Part shown: positions 55,008 to 64,000 of the stretch, piece by piece
How the letters are laid out: every line of letters begins with the position of its first letter
How positions within the stretch are numbered: position 1 is the stretch's first letter
Source: Pyropia haitanensis
Taxonomy: Eukaryota; Rhodophyta; Bangiophyceae; Bangiales; Bangiaceae
Reading direction: 5' to 3'
DNA: 64,000 nucleotides
Assembly (NCBI GenBank): GCA_008729055.1
Contig: SDUX01000006.1
Span: 2,117,501 to 2,181,500, forward strand
Notes under the pieces: generated by a model
The model's input: only the letters and a program-made list of their open reading frames with translations
The model's database searches: none
Told to the model about the DNA's origin: nothing
Program-made: the position numbers and the translations under genes

Positions 55008-56783
55008 ATGGGGTCGTTTGGGATTGACCCTGCTGCCGCCATGGACACTCGATGGGCGCCTCCGCCCCTAGACACCCCTGCCGGTGGTGTCGATGCCGTT
55101 GGTGGTGGCGTTGGCGGCGGCGGCATCGGCGACGGTGACGGTGGCGACGGGGACAAGACGCTCCATGGCGCGTTTTTGCATCCACAAGTCGACGTGCGGC
55201 AGCTGCTGGACGATGGCGACGGTGGCTTCGTGGTGACCGCGGGTACCGCCCCGGCGAGCCCGGGAGGTGCCAAGGCAGTCACGGGCGGTGACGAGTCGCC
55301 GCCAACCGTGCAGTCACTCGAGTTGATTGACGTGCCCCCTCCGCTGGTGGCGGCCGCGCCGCCAGCAATGGTCCGTCCCACTGCCGCCCCTCCCACCCCC
55401 ACCACTCGCTCGTTGCACGTGCCGTCGCTGACCACCGCGTATGGCATTGTGCTCGCGTCCGAGGCGGCGCGCGGCCTCCTCCTCCCCTCTCTCTACCCCC
55501 ACTTGCTCGCCGCGGGTGGGAGGCCGGCGTCGCTGGGCGCCCTCGTCGCGGCGTTTTCGGTCGGCCGCCTCGCGGCGACGGTGCCGCTGGGGTGGGCGTC
55601 GGACGCGGCGTCGATGCGGGTCGTGCTGGCCGCCGCGTGTGGGCTGCAGGTGGTCGGCCACGTGGCGTATGGCGCCGCGGTGGCCGGGCGGGCGCCGTGG
55701 GCGCTCATCGCGTCGCGGGTGGTGGTCGGCACGGGGAGCGCGACCATGTCGGTGTGTCGCTCGCACGTGGCGCGTGCGGTAGGCGGTGGGAGGGACCTGA
55801 CCGCCCACCTCGGCTGGCTCAGCGGCATCCAGTTTGTGGGCTTTGCGGTCCTGCCTGGGGTAGGGGGGGTGCTCGCGTCGCTGCCGGGAGGGGGGGTGGG
55901 GGGTGTGTGGTGGCTGGTGGCCACACTCGTGGCGGCCAATTTAGTGGCAGTGGGTGCGTTGGCGACGGTGTACCGAGACCCACCAGGTGCTCGGGGGGGT
56001 GCTCGTCCTTCGCCGCCGCCGCGGACGTCATCGGCGGCGGCGACGGGAGCCACGCCGCTACTGCCTGCGGGAGCGCCGACACCGTCAGGCACGACGTCCA
56101 ACGAGGCGGCGACAGGTGGGGCGGCCGCGGGCGCGAGCGGGATGTCGCCGTCTGCAAGTGGTGCCTCGTACGGGTCGACGGCCGCATCCTATCGACCTCC
56201 TCCACCAGACGCGGTGGTGGTGTCGGCGTTGCTGCTGCTCAACGTGGCCCTTCGGGCGATCATGGCGGCGCTTGAAACCGTGGCCACTCCCTTTCTTGTC
56301 AACTCGTACGATTCGCTGTCGGTCGCGTCGGCGGCGGGCTTGCTGTCGCTGCTTGGGCTTGCCGGCCTGGGCGTGTACGCGTCGATGAAGCCGCTCGCGC
56401 GGGCCGCATCCGACGCGCGGCTGATGGCTGTCGGCCTGGCCTTGGCCGCCGCCGGGTCGGTGCCGTTGATGTTTGGCGCGTTCTTGCCAGACGGGCACCT
56501 GCCGCTCGTCGTCACCGTCGTGGCGATGGGCCTGCTATGGTCGGCGGCGTACCCGCTGGGGCAGACCGCCGTGCTGTCGGCGTTTGCCAAGGCGACGCGG
56601 GGGACCTCCCCCGGCGCGGCGCTCGGCCTGTTTTCCGCGTCGGGGAGTGGCGCGCGGGTGGGAGGGGCCCTGGCCGCGGGTCTGGCATGGGCGTTGGGCG
56701 GGGGCGCGGTCGTTTGGGGTGGCGTGTCTGCGGCGGCTGTGGTGGCGGCGGGGGGGCTGGCCCGCGTGTACAATAGGCTGTGA
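55008..56783 (+). CDS. Major facilitator superfamily transporter, tandem copy 2
   Basis: 591 residues from ATG 55008. The same 12-helix layout as copy 1 begins near residue 142. The membrane part is almost identical to copy 1 at both DNA and protein level. The few changes include VVLAAACGLQ for AVLAAASGLQ, NSYDSLS for ATYASLS, LMFGAF for LMLGAF and a changed last helix pair. The N-terminus (acidic, with HPQVDVRQLLDDGDGGFVVT) and the loop between helices 6 and 7 are largely different. The N-terminus of this copy is less repetitive and may be closer to the ancestral state. Same orientation as copy 1, 1.3 kb downstream. Confidence 0.88.
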   Translation: MGSFGIDPAAAMDTRWAPPPLDTPAGGVDAVGGGVGGGGIGDGDGGDGDKTLHGAFLHPQVDVRQLLDDGDGGFVVTAGTAPASPGGAKAVTGGDESPPTVQSLELIDVPPPLVAAAPPAMVRPTAAPPTPTTRSLHVPSLTTAYGIVLASEAARGLLLPSLYPHLLAAGGRPASLGALVAAFSVGRLAATVPLGWASDAASMRVVLAAACGLQVVGHVAYGAAVAGRAPWALIASRVVVGTGSATMSVCRSHVARAVGGGRDLTAHLGWLSGIQFVGFAVLPGVGGVLASLPGGGVGGVWWLVATLVAANLVAVGALATVYRDPPGARGGARPSPPPRTSSAAATGATPLLPAGAPTPSGTTSNEAATGGAAAGASGMSPSASGASYGSTAASYRPPPPDAVVVSALLLLNVALRAIMAALETVATPFLVNSYDSLSVASAAGLLSLLGLAGLGVYASMKPLARAASDARLMAVGLALAAAGSVPLMFGAFLPDGHLPLVVTVVAMGLLWSAAYPLGQTAVLSAFAKATRGTSPGAALGLFSASGSGARVGGALAAGLAWALGGGAVVWGGVSAAAVVAAGGLARVYNRL

Positions 56784-57657
56784 GCGGCGAGGAGGGTGGC
56801 CACTGGCGGGCAGTCGAGAGGTGATGGCACAGCGGGGGGCTGGCGGCTGGTGGTGGCGACTGTCACGCGCGACTACGGCTCCGGGGTCGCGGAGGACGCG
56901 GCGCCTGAGACGGGGCCCGGTGGGGCTGAGGTGGCCATGGAAACTGTATTACCATTTATTTATCACCAAGACAACGACCATGGAGGCACTGAGGACGGGT
57001 GATTGTGTCTGGAGACACATGAGCATGTGGAAGGGTGTCGAGGCGTCCAACGCGTGGCCGTGTCGACTCTCCTTGATTAGCACTCCAGACGCTGGGCTCG
57101 CTTGGCAGCTCGACGAGTTTCATGGCGCGCGCAGCGCCACGCTGGCCAGTGCCTAGACACGCCATTCTGGAAGAAGAGCCACACCGTGGTGTTTGCACAT
57201 TGTGCACCCCTGCAGCCTCTCTTCCAGTCTCGTGCCGCCTCCCATCCTGCCTCTCGTACCGCCCCATGTTGACGTCATTGATTGACTTCACAAGTCTCGC
57301 GCTCAATTCTACGCTGGCCTCTTCTCGCGACAGATGATCAACTACTACAAAACGAAAATATATGGATGAACTATTTTAATGAAGAAATACATTGTAATGA
57401 AGCAATCTGTGGTTTCGCGCGCAGTGTTCGAACCATGGACGTGGGAACCCGCCTCTGTCCCGGCCTTCTTCGCGGCAGCGCGTATCGCGGGTGGCGATCA
57501 GACCAGTGGCGGCGTCGCCCGCCCCCCGCCCGTCCATCACCCCTCTTGTCTCTCTCTCTCCCCCCCTCCCGCTCCCTATTCCTTTTGTCTGGGCCTCCCT
57601 GACTTGAAGTTTTGTTTGTCAACGCCGGACTCCCCGCGCCCGCGCCCGTCGGCCGTC
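56784..57657. other. Intergenic region
   Basis: AT-richer DNA at about 56935-57420, including TTTATTTATC and AACTATTTTAATGAAG. It probably holds the MFS 3' end and the promoter of the next gene. No RNA gene is seen. Confidence 0.45.
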
Positions 57658-60600
57658 ATGCCCCCCCCACCGCTGCGGGTGGTTCGGTACCCCCCCCCCC
57701 TGGAGGATGCGCTGCACCCGCCCCCCCTCCCCGCGGCCGCACCCCCGCCGCCGTCTGTTGCCGCGGCGTCGGGGCTGTTGGCGGTCGCACCCGCCGGCAG
57801 CCGCCTCGGCTACCTGATCCCGGCCGCGTCGCCGTCGGCGCTGCCGCCGTGCGCGACCTTTTCCTTGCCGGGCCTGGGCGCTACCGGCCGGGAGGGGGCG
57901 GGTGCCGGCGGCGGCGACGGTGGCGGCGGCGGCGGCGGTGGGGGTAGTGGTTTCGGCAGCCGTGGAGGGGGCGGCGCGCCCGCGCTGCCCCCCTTCCTCG
58001 CCCTCCTCGTCGCGCCGCGGGCCGCGGCCGCCGCCGCCGCCGCCGCGGTGGGCACCCCGCCCGTCGTGGCGGTCGCGGCGGTGACGCGCGGCGGCACCCT
58101 CCGCGTGCACCCCGACGTGTACGCGGGCGCGGCGCCGGTAGAGGTGGAGGTGGCCGCCGCGCTCGCCGCCTCGGCGGGGCTCCCGCCGCCGCCGCCGGGC
58201 GGGCCGCCGGCCGCGGCGGCGGCGGCGGTGGGCGTCGCGGCCGTCGCGGGCGGGCTGGTCGTTGTGGGCGCCCCCGGCGTGGGGGGGGCCGCCTGGGTCG
58301 ACGCCGCCACCTGGGCGGTCGCGCCGCTCCCGCGGGGGGGGGGGGGGGGCGGCCGGCCGGGGGGGGGGGACGCCGGCGCGGGCGTCACCGCCGCCCTCGG
58401 CAGCCTCTTCCGCCGGGCGCTCGGCGGTGGGGCGGGCGGCGGCGGCGGCGCGGGGGAGGGCGCTGCCGGCGAGGGGCTCCCCGCCGCGGCGGGCGTCGCG
58501 CGGCACGGCCGCGGGGTGCTCGTCGGCGCCGCCGCGGGCGCCGTCGACTATTGGGTGCCGCCGCCGGCAGCGGCGGCCGGCGGCGGCGCGGCCGCCGCCG
58601 CGTCGGCGGGCGGCCTCGGCTACACCACCGACGTTGGCGCGCTCGTCGCGGCGGCCGCGTCGGTGGGCGGCGGCGGGGGGGTGGGCGGCTGGGAGCTCCT
58701 GGCGCTGGTGCCGCCGGGGGAGGGGGACCCCGCGGGGGGGGGGGTGCTCGCGCTCGTCCGCACTTTTGGGGGCGACCCGGAGGGGGGGGGGGGGGGCGCT
58801 CCCGCCCGCGCCGCCCAAAGCTGTGGGTCGCCCGCCTGCCACCGCCGGCCGACACGGCCGGAGCGGGTATCGGCGGCGGCGGCGGCAGCGGCGGCGGCAG
58901 CGGCGGCGGCGGCGGCGGCGGCGGTGGCCCCGCCTGTCCCCCCCCCCCGTCGGTGGTGGCGGCCGCGGCGCTCACGTCCGTCACCGCCCGCAGCGCGACC
59001 TTTGCCGCGGCGGGGGGCGTCGCGTACGCGGCGTCGCCCGGGGAGGGCGTCCTCGAGTACTGCAGCCTGACGCCCGGCCTGGGTGGGTCTGACCAGGTGC
59101 GCGGGGTGGTGGACCTGCGCGGCGTCGGCGCGGCGGTGGGGCCGCGCCTGGTCGGCGCCGCCGACGGCGGGGGGGGGCGCCTGCTCCTGCTCGGCACCGC
59201 CGCGATGGCCATTGGCGGCGCGGGCGTGCCGCCGCCGCCCGTGGTGGGCGGCGGCGCCGACGGCGCCGCCGCGATCGCCGCGGCCGCCGCGCAGTACGCG
59301 GGCGGCTGGGCGGCCGCGGCGGCCGCGTCGGTGGCGGTGGCGGTGGCGGCGGCGGGGGGGGGGGACGCCACCGGGGGGGGGGGGTGGAGGCGGCGGCGAC
59401 GGCGGTCAGCCGCGCCATCCTCGACGACCCGACCGACGACGGGGAGGGGCGGCCGCCGGGCGCCGGCGTCGGCGCCGCGGCGGGCGGCGTGCGCGGCGGG
59501 GGGGTGGACGCGTGTCTCGCGAGCAAGGCCCGCCGCCACAGCGCGCTGACGCGGATGGTGGCGGAGGTGGGGGTGGGCGGTGGCTGGGGCGGGTGGACGG
59601 CGGGCGGGCGCGAGGCGGTGCTCGGGGGGAGAGCATGCTCGCCGCCGCCCGCCGCCTGCGGGCGGTGGACAATGGGTGCCGCCGGGGGGTGGCCGCCGGG
59701 GGGGGCGGGGGGGGGCGCCGCGGCTGGGCCGCCGCGGATGGCGACGACCCCGACGGCGCGCTCGACGGCGCGGGCGCGCCCGACGAGGACGCGCCCGACG
59801 CGGTGCTGGCGGCGACGCTGGCGGCCGTCGCGGCCGGCCCCGCGGCGGGCGGCGTGTACGTCACCGTCAGCGCGATGCCCGCCTTTTTGCCGGCCGTGGC
59901 GGCGGCGGCGGCGGCGGCGGTTGACCGCTGGGCTGCCGCCGACGCGGCCGTCGCCGGCGGGGGCGGCGACGGCTGGCCGCGCGGCCGCTCGATGGCCATC
60001 CTCGTCGCCGCCGCCGCCGCGCTGGCCGTCGCGGGTGACGGCGGCGACGGCGACGCGGCGGTGGCGCCGGCCGCCGACGCGGGCGCGGCCGGCGTCGGGG
60101 ACGGGTGCGGCTGGGCGCGCGACGCGGCCGCCCGGCGGGCGCTGCTGTCCCTGGCCGCCACCGTCGGCGGCGTGGCGGACCGGCAGGCGGCGGCGGGCGG
60201 CGGCGGCGGCGGCCGGCTGGCCGCCCAGCTGGACGACGCGGTCGGCGCGCTGGGCGAGGCCGCCCTCGCCGCGGCGGCCGCGGCGCTCGGCGGCGGCGCG
60301 GCCGCGACCGCGGCGGCCGCCGCGGGGCGGCCGCCCGCGGCGGCCAAGCGGCGGCGGGTGTCCCCCCCGCGGCCGGGCAGCTGGCCCGCGGCGCGGCGGC
60401 AGGCGCTGACGCTCCTCGCCTCACGCAGCCGCGGCCGCGGCCGCGCCGCGGCCGCCGCCCGGGCGTACCGGGACTGGGGGATGGTGATGGAGCTGGCGGC
60501 GGCCGACGCGGCCGCCCTCCCCGCGGTCGTGCTGGGCACCCTCGTCGGCCGCGGCGCGGACGCGGAGCTCGCCGCGTACGCGTGTGGGTGGCTGTGTGAC

Positions 60601-61479
60601 CGCGGCGCGGGGGGGGTGCTGCTGCGGCTGCCCGCCGCGGCGGCGGGGCTGGCCGCCGCCGCCGCGGGGGGGGGGGGGAGCTCGACGGCGTGGAGCCGGC
60701 GGCGGCCGAGGCGGCCGCCCGCGCCGCGGTGGACGGCTGGTTCCTCGACGGCGGGGCCGCCGGGGGGGCCGGCGAGGGCCTCGCCTGGCTCGCCGCCGCG
60801 CAGACCGGCCGGTGGGCCGACGCGGCGGTCGCGGCGGCGGGCCGCGCCCGCGCCGTCGCGGCGGGGGGGGGGAGCGCCGGCGCGGTGGGCGTCCTCGCCG
60901 CGGTGGCCAAGCTGTCCCTCATTGCCGCCGCGGACGCGGCGCCCGGCGGGGCGGCCGGCGGCGGGGAGGCCGGGCGCCTCGAGGCGGAGGTGGACGCGCG
61001 CATGGCGCTGCTCCGCGCCAACGCGGTGGCCGTCGCGGGGCTGGCGGGCGTGGCCGCCACGCCGTGGCCGGCGTCCCCCCCCGACGGGGGCGCCGACGAC
61101 GGGATGGACGAGGCGGACGAGGCGGCCGCGGCCGCCGCGGCAGCCGCGCCCGCCGGCGTCGTCGGCGCGGGCGCCGCGGGCGACGCGCAGCCGCCGCTCC
61201 CGCTCGACGGCCTGCTCGGCGGGCTCAGCGCGGCGGCCGCGGCGGGCGGCCGCCCCGCCGCCGTCGCGGCCGCCCTCACCGCCCTCGACGCCCTCGCCGC
61301 CGCGGCGACCGCGCCGCTGCCCGCGACGGCCGGCGCCGCCGCGGCCGCCGCGACCGCCGCCGACCGGCAGGCCGGCCGGGAGGCGGTGTGGGCGGGCCTC
61401 GCCGCCGCCGACGATGACCTCGTCGCGGTGCTCGGCGCCGCCCCCGCCGCGGGGGGGGAGGCGGGGGGGGGGGACGCGC

Positions 61480-61511
<32 letters not shown>

Positions 61512-61697
61512 CGCGGGGGGGTACTCGACGACCCGCGGCTACGGGCGGCGCTCCGCCGTGGCGCCACGTACGCGGTCGCGTCGGCGGCGCCGGCCGAGGC
61601 GCCCGCGTTGGGGGGGGTGGGCGGCGATGAACGGACGACGTTTGCGACGGCTGCCGTGTGGTTGGCGCGGCAGGAGGGGGGGTGGCGGGGCGGGCGT
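57658..61697 (+). CDS. Nup133-like scaffold nucleoporin (open frame broken at G-runs)
   Basis: ATG 57658 opens MPPPPLRVVRYPPPLEDALH. A beta-propeller-like Gly/Ala/Val-rich part runs to about 59350, then an alpha-helical part. Diagnostic helices: DACLASKARRHSALTRMVAE and MLAAARRLRAVDNG (59500-59700); YRDWGMVMELAAADAAALPA with AAYACGWLCDRG (60465-60600); EGLAWLAAAQTGRWADAAVA and GVLAAVAKLSLIAAAD (60770-60940). This order (ARHxxxLxxL helix, YRDxxxLxxL helix, 'LxWLxxxxxGxWxxA', 'AKLxxIAA') is that of Nup133, a Y-complex subunit of the nuclear pore. The frame steps by the equivalent of one lost base at G-runs near 58783-58796, 59355-59385, 59624-59629 and 60667-60679. A fifth correction at 61670-61677 would end the protein after ARQEGG at 61697, about 1345 residues; uncorrected, the frame runs on to 62063. 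Ala/Gly inflation makes the identification less than certain. Confidence 0.62.
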
Positions 61698-62553
61698 GAG
61701 GGGAGAGGGGGGACGGCGCGAGCAGGGGCTGGTGTGGAGGAGGGCGGTGGTGGGTGTGTGTGTGTGGGGAAAGTTGTGTCTGGACGCTTCAATCTCCCTT
61801 TTGGTTTGGCGCCCAGTCGAGACACTCTAGGTCAACGCACTCTGAGGTGCACACTGGCAAAGAGGCAGTCGCTGCTGCTGGGAGACTGGACGGGGTGTTC
61901 CGTATGTGATGCGAGAGGCTGCTGTGCACACAGCATGCTCTTCTGCCCAGGCCACTGCTCCTGCGCTTCAACCCAAACCTGCTCAGCTGTACAGAAGACT
62001 GCCTACAGCTCAGCTCGTAGTCTGTCTCTTGGATACCACATGTTCCCACGCAGACATGCATGATGGCACCGAGGTCGGTCATCGCGCAGCGGAGGAACGA
62101 CCAAACCCCGACGAAAAAGAAACACCAATAAAATCGTACAGAAATCTTGACGAAACACAGCAGAGGACGAGAGGTTATCAACAGCCAATGGTCGGCGCCC
62201 AAGTCAGGAGCTGACCAATGAGATGCTGTTGCTGCACCACACTTCTGCGGGCTCCGGTCCACGTCCATCATATTGAAAAAACTGGTATAGTTGGAATCAC
62301 AATTAGGAACCTTTCAATAGCACAATTGTAGTTATGGAAGATCACTTATGATCGACAGCTGTCATGCAAGTAGATCCAGTTGGTCTGATTCTATCCGGTC
62401 GACCGACGCTCCTCCAATTGAGCATCACCTGTTGCGCGGCGATCGACGTCATGCACGCGGACGGGAGCCGTCCGTCTCTCTCCGCGCCGCCGGCGTTGTC
62501 GTCGCCGCCCTTGCCATACCAGGGTTCCGTCTTGTCCACCCTCCTTGCCCAAC
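61698..62553. other. Intergenic region upstream of RPS18
   Basis: Balanced to AT-leaning DNA with no gene seen. A (TG)n patch lies at 61747-61767 and an AATAAA at 62128-62133. No tRNA is seen. The promoter of RPS18 should lie here, but I see no defined TATA element. Confidence 0.45.
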
Positions 62554-63558
62554 ATGGTACGTTTTCCGCCTGTTGTTCCCGCTGGCCCCTCTGCTGCCTG
62601 ATGCTGTTTGCGGCGGCCAGAGCGAGAGTCGCTCGGCTAGGCTGCCCGCGCTGCCAGCCTATCGGCACTAGCGTTGTCGGGTGTTGTCGCGCTGGGACCT
62701 TTTGTCGGCGCGAAGGCGTCATTCGTCCGGTGGCTCGGGATTTCTGGGCGGCTGGGTGATTCGTCATTGGGGCTCCTGCGCGGCTCGGCGACCGTGGCTT
62801 TGAGTCGATTGCGTGGGCTGCACGTGGCTGCACGTGGCTGTACGCGCGCCCTTGCACACAACGTGCGGGTTGGTCTGGGCAGCTGGTGGGCTACCGGTCT
62901 GCGCGCTGCATCCATCGTACGAGGTCGAATTGCCTTCGGTTTAATGATCGACCTGTTGCCCTGCCCTCCACGCTCGGCTCTACTGACTCTATTACTTTGT
63001 GGGGTCGTCTGTTTGATGGCGACATGTGTCTCGATTGCTGGGGCGACTTGGTCTCGTGCTCCCTGTTCCCTGTCGTGCTTGACCAATGTACAGGCGGTCG
63101 TCATGCAGTCTGCTGAGTTCCAGCACATCCTGCGTATCCTCAACACGAACATTGAGGGGCGGCATAAGACGATGTTTGCATTGACCGCCATCAAGGGTGT
63201 CGGCCGGCGCTTCGCCAACCTGGTCCTGAAGAAGGCCGATGTGGACCTGAGCAAGCGGGCGGGCATGCTGACGTCTGAGGAGATTGACCGGATCGTCACC
63301 ATTATCCAGAACCCTCGCCAGTTCAAGATCCCTGACTGGTTCCTCAATCGGCAGAAGGACTTCAAGGACGGCAAGTACAGCCAGCTGATTGCCAACAACC
63401 TCGACTTCAAGATGCGGGAGGACCTGGACCGGATGCGTAAGATCCGGTGCCATCGGGGGCTGCGCCACTACGCTGGGCTGCGCGTGCGTGGCCAGCACAC
63501 CAAGACCACCGGCCGCCGCGGCCGCACGGTGGGTGTGTCCAAGCGCCGCAACCCGTAA
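62554..63558 (+). CDS. RPS18: 40S ribosomal protein S18 (uS13), intron after the start codon
   Basis: Exon 1 contributes only the ATG at 62554-62556. The intron is 62557-63093 (GTACGT...TGTACAG, 537 bp), and exon 2 is 63094-63558. The product is 155 residues ([20 protein letters not shown]), close to the 152 of animal S18. The family signature is intact: AITAIKG-type [20 protein letters not shown], a helix-two-turn-helix [18 protein letters not shown], then [40 protein letters not shown] and the tail [20 protein letters not shown]. uS13 sits in the 40S head and contacts the P-site tRNA and the large subunit. If the intron were ignored the first ATG of exon 2 would be 63103, giving a protein three residues shorter; the spliced form restores the usual N-terminal length. 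Confidence 0.97.
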
Positions 63559-64000
63559 ACGAGGCTGAGGAGGTGGCTGGATGCGTCTCGTGTATTGTTC
63601 TGTGTTTAGGGGATTGGCCTGGTGTGCGCAGTTGAGGTTGCAGTGAGATGGTTGGCGGCTGTTGGCCAGCAGCCGGCGGTGGGTTCCATGAGTCGCGGTG
63701 GACCTCCCTGGAGGTGTTTTTTTTCCACCTAGGGCTCCGGGCGTGTCGATGAACGCCCGAGGCGTGCGTGCAGAAAAACAGACACGTGCCGGCGCGAGCA
63801 CCCTGTTTTATGTCTGCTCTTCTGTGCTCAGGCACGCACATGTCCTGTGTTACGACAGTTACACATGGGGAGCAGGCGCTGCCTTCTCTGTGACAATAGA
63901 TATCGTGGGATACATAGCCCTATGGCGCGAGCACACCGCTTGGACAAAGAACATCAGGGCACCAGAGCGCTCACATGTGTGGACACATGTTGTATTCAAG
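63559..64000. other. Downstream of RPS18, no gene seen
   Basis: 3' flank with a T-run at 63717-63724 and a small GGGCGT/ACGCCC hairpin around 63738-63758. No open frame of note continues to the right edge on the plus strand. Confidence 0.5.

Noticed and set aside
57420..57460. GTTCGAACCATGG considered as a tRNA T-arm
   Set aside because: No matching T-stem, D-arm or acceptor stem can be drawn on either strand.
57658..61697. Reading the Nup133-like locus as a decayed pseudogene
   Set aside because: All frame steps are of the same sign and lie in homopolymers, and the frames between them carry intact family helices without internal stops.

Overview
The window looks like nuclear DNA from a very GC-rich, intron-poor eukaryote, most likely a bangiophyte red alga such as Porphyra or Pyropia (inference). 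The evidence is: a eukaryotic 40S protein (uS13/RPS18) split by a spliceosomal intron right after its start codon; a TFIIH subunit, an HSP90 co-chaperone (TTC4/Cns1) and nucleoporin-like and SART3-like genes; proteins swollen by poly-Ala, poly-Gly and poly-Pro tracts; and nuclear-type tRNA genes, one with an extra intron in the D-loop, a habit known from the red alga Cyanidioschyzon. No bacterial operon, plastid gene cluster or CRISPR array is visible.

Layout. 1-6 kb: low-complexity DNA with two weak minus-strand gene candidates. 6.98-9.3 kb: an intact gene for an unidentified three-helix membrane protein. 10-25 kb: mostly minus-strand genes embedded in GC-triplet sequence and broken across frames. 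Only the SART3-like gene (about 18.6-21.2 kb) is recognisable; the others are candidates. 25.4-30.3 kb: a 4.9-kb inverted repeat whose near-identical 1.3-kb arms each carry tRNA-Glu(CTC) and tRNA-Pro(AGG). Its spacer holds a truncated copy of the 6-7 kb locus. A diverged third tRNA-Pro module follows at 31.3-31.6 kb. 31.9-33.6 kb: TFIIH subunit 4 (TFB2). 36.3-39.1 kb: a membrane-anchored sugar-dehydrogenase-like beta-propeller protein with IPT/TIG domains. 41.9-46.6 kb: a two-exon SHAQKYF-type MYB factor. 47.0-49.05 kb (minus): TTC4/Cns1. 50.4-50.8 kb: a small secreted protein. 51.9-53.7 and 55.0-56.8 kb: tandem MFS transporters. 57.7-61.7 kb: a Nup133-like nucleoporin. 62.55-63.56 kb: RPS18.

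Two patterns tie the region together. First, three introns that can be placed by reading-frame arithmetic (RPS18, MYB, TTC4) all begin GTACGT. Second, each conserved gene whose frame breaks (Nup133-like, TTC4, the small secreted protein) breaks at a G or C homopolymer, always by the equivalent of one missing base. That points to systematic homopolymer under-calling, not to pseudogenes. Many open frames elsewhere are antisense or frame shadows of GC-triplet sequence and were left out. The genes are unrelated housekeeping and membrane functions; no shared pathway is evident.
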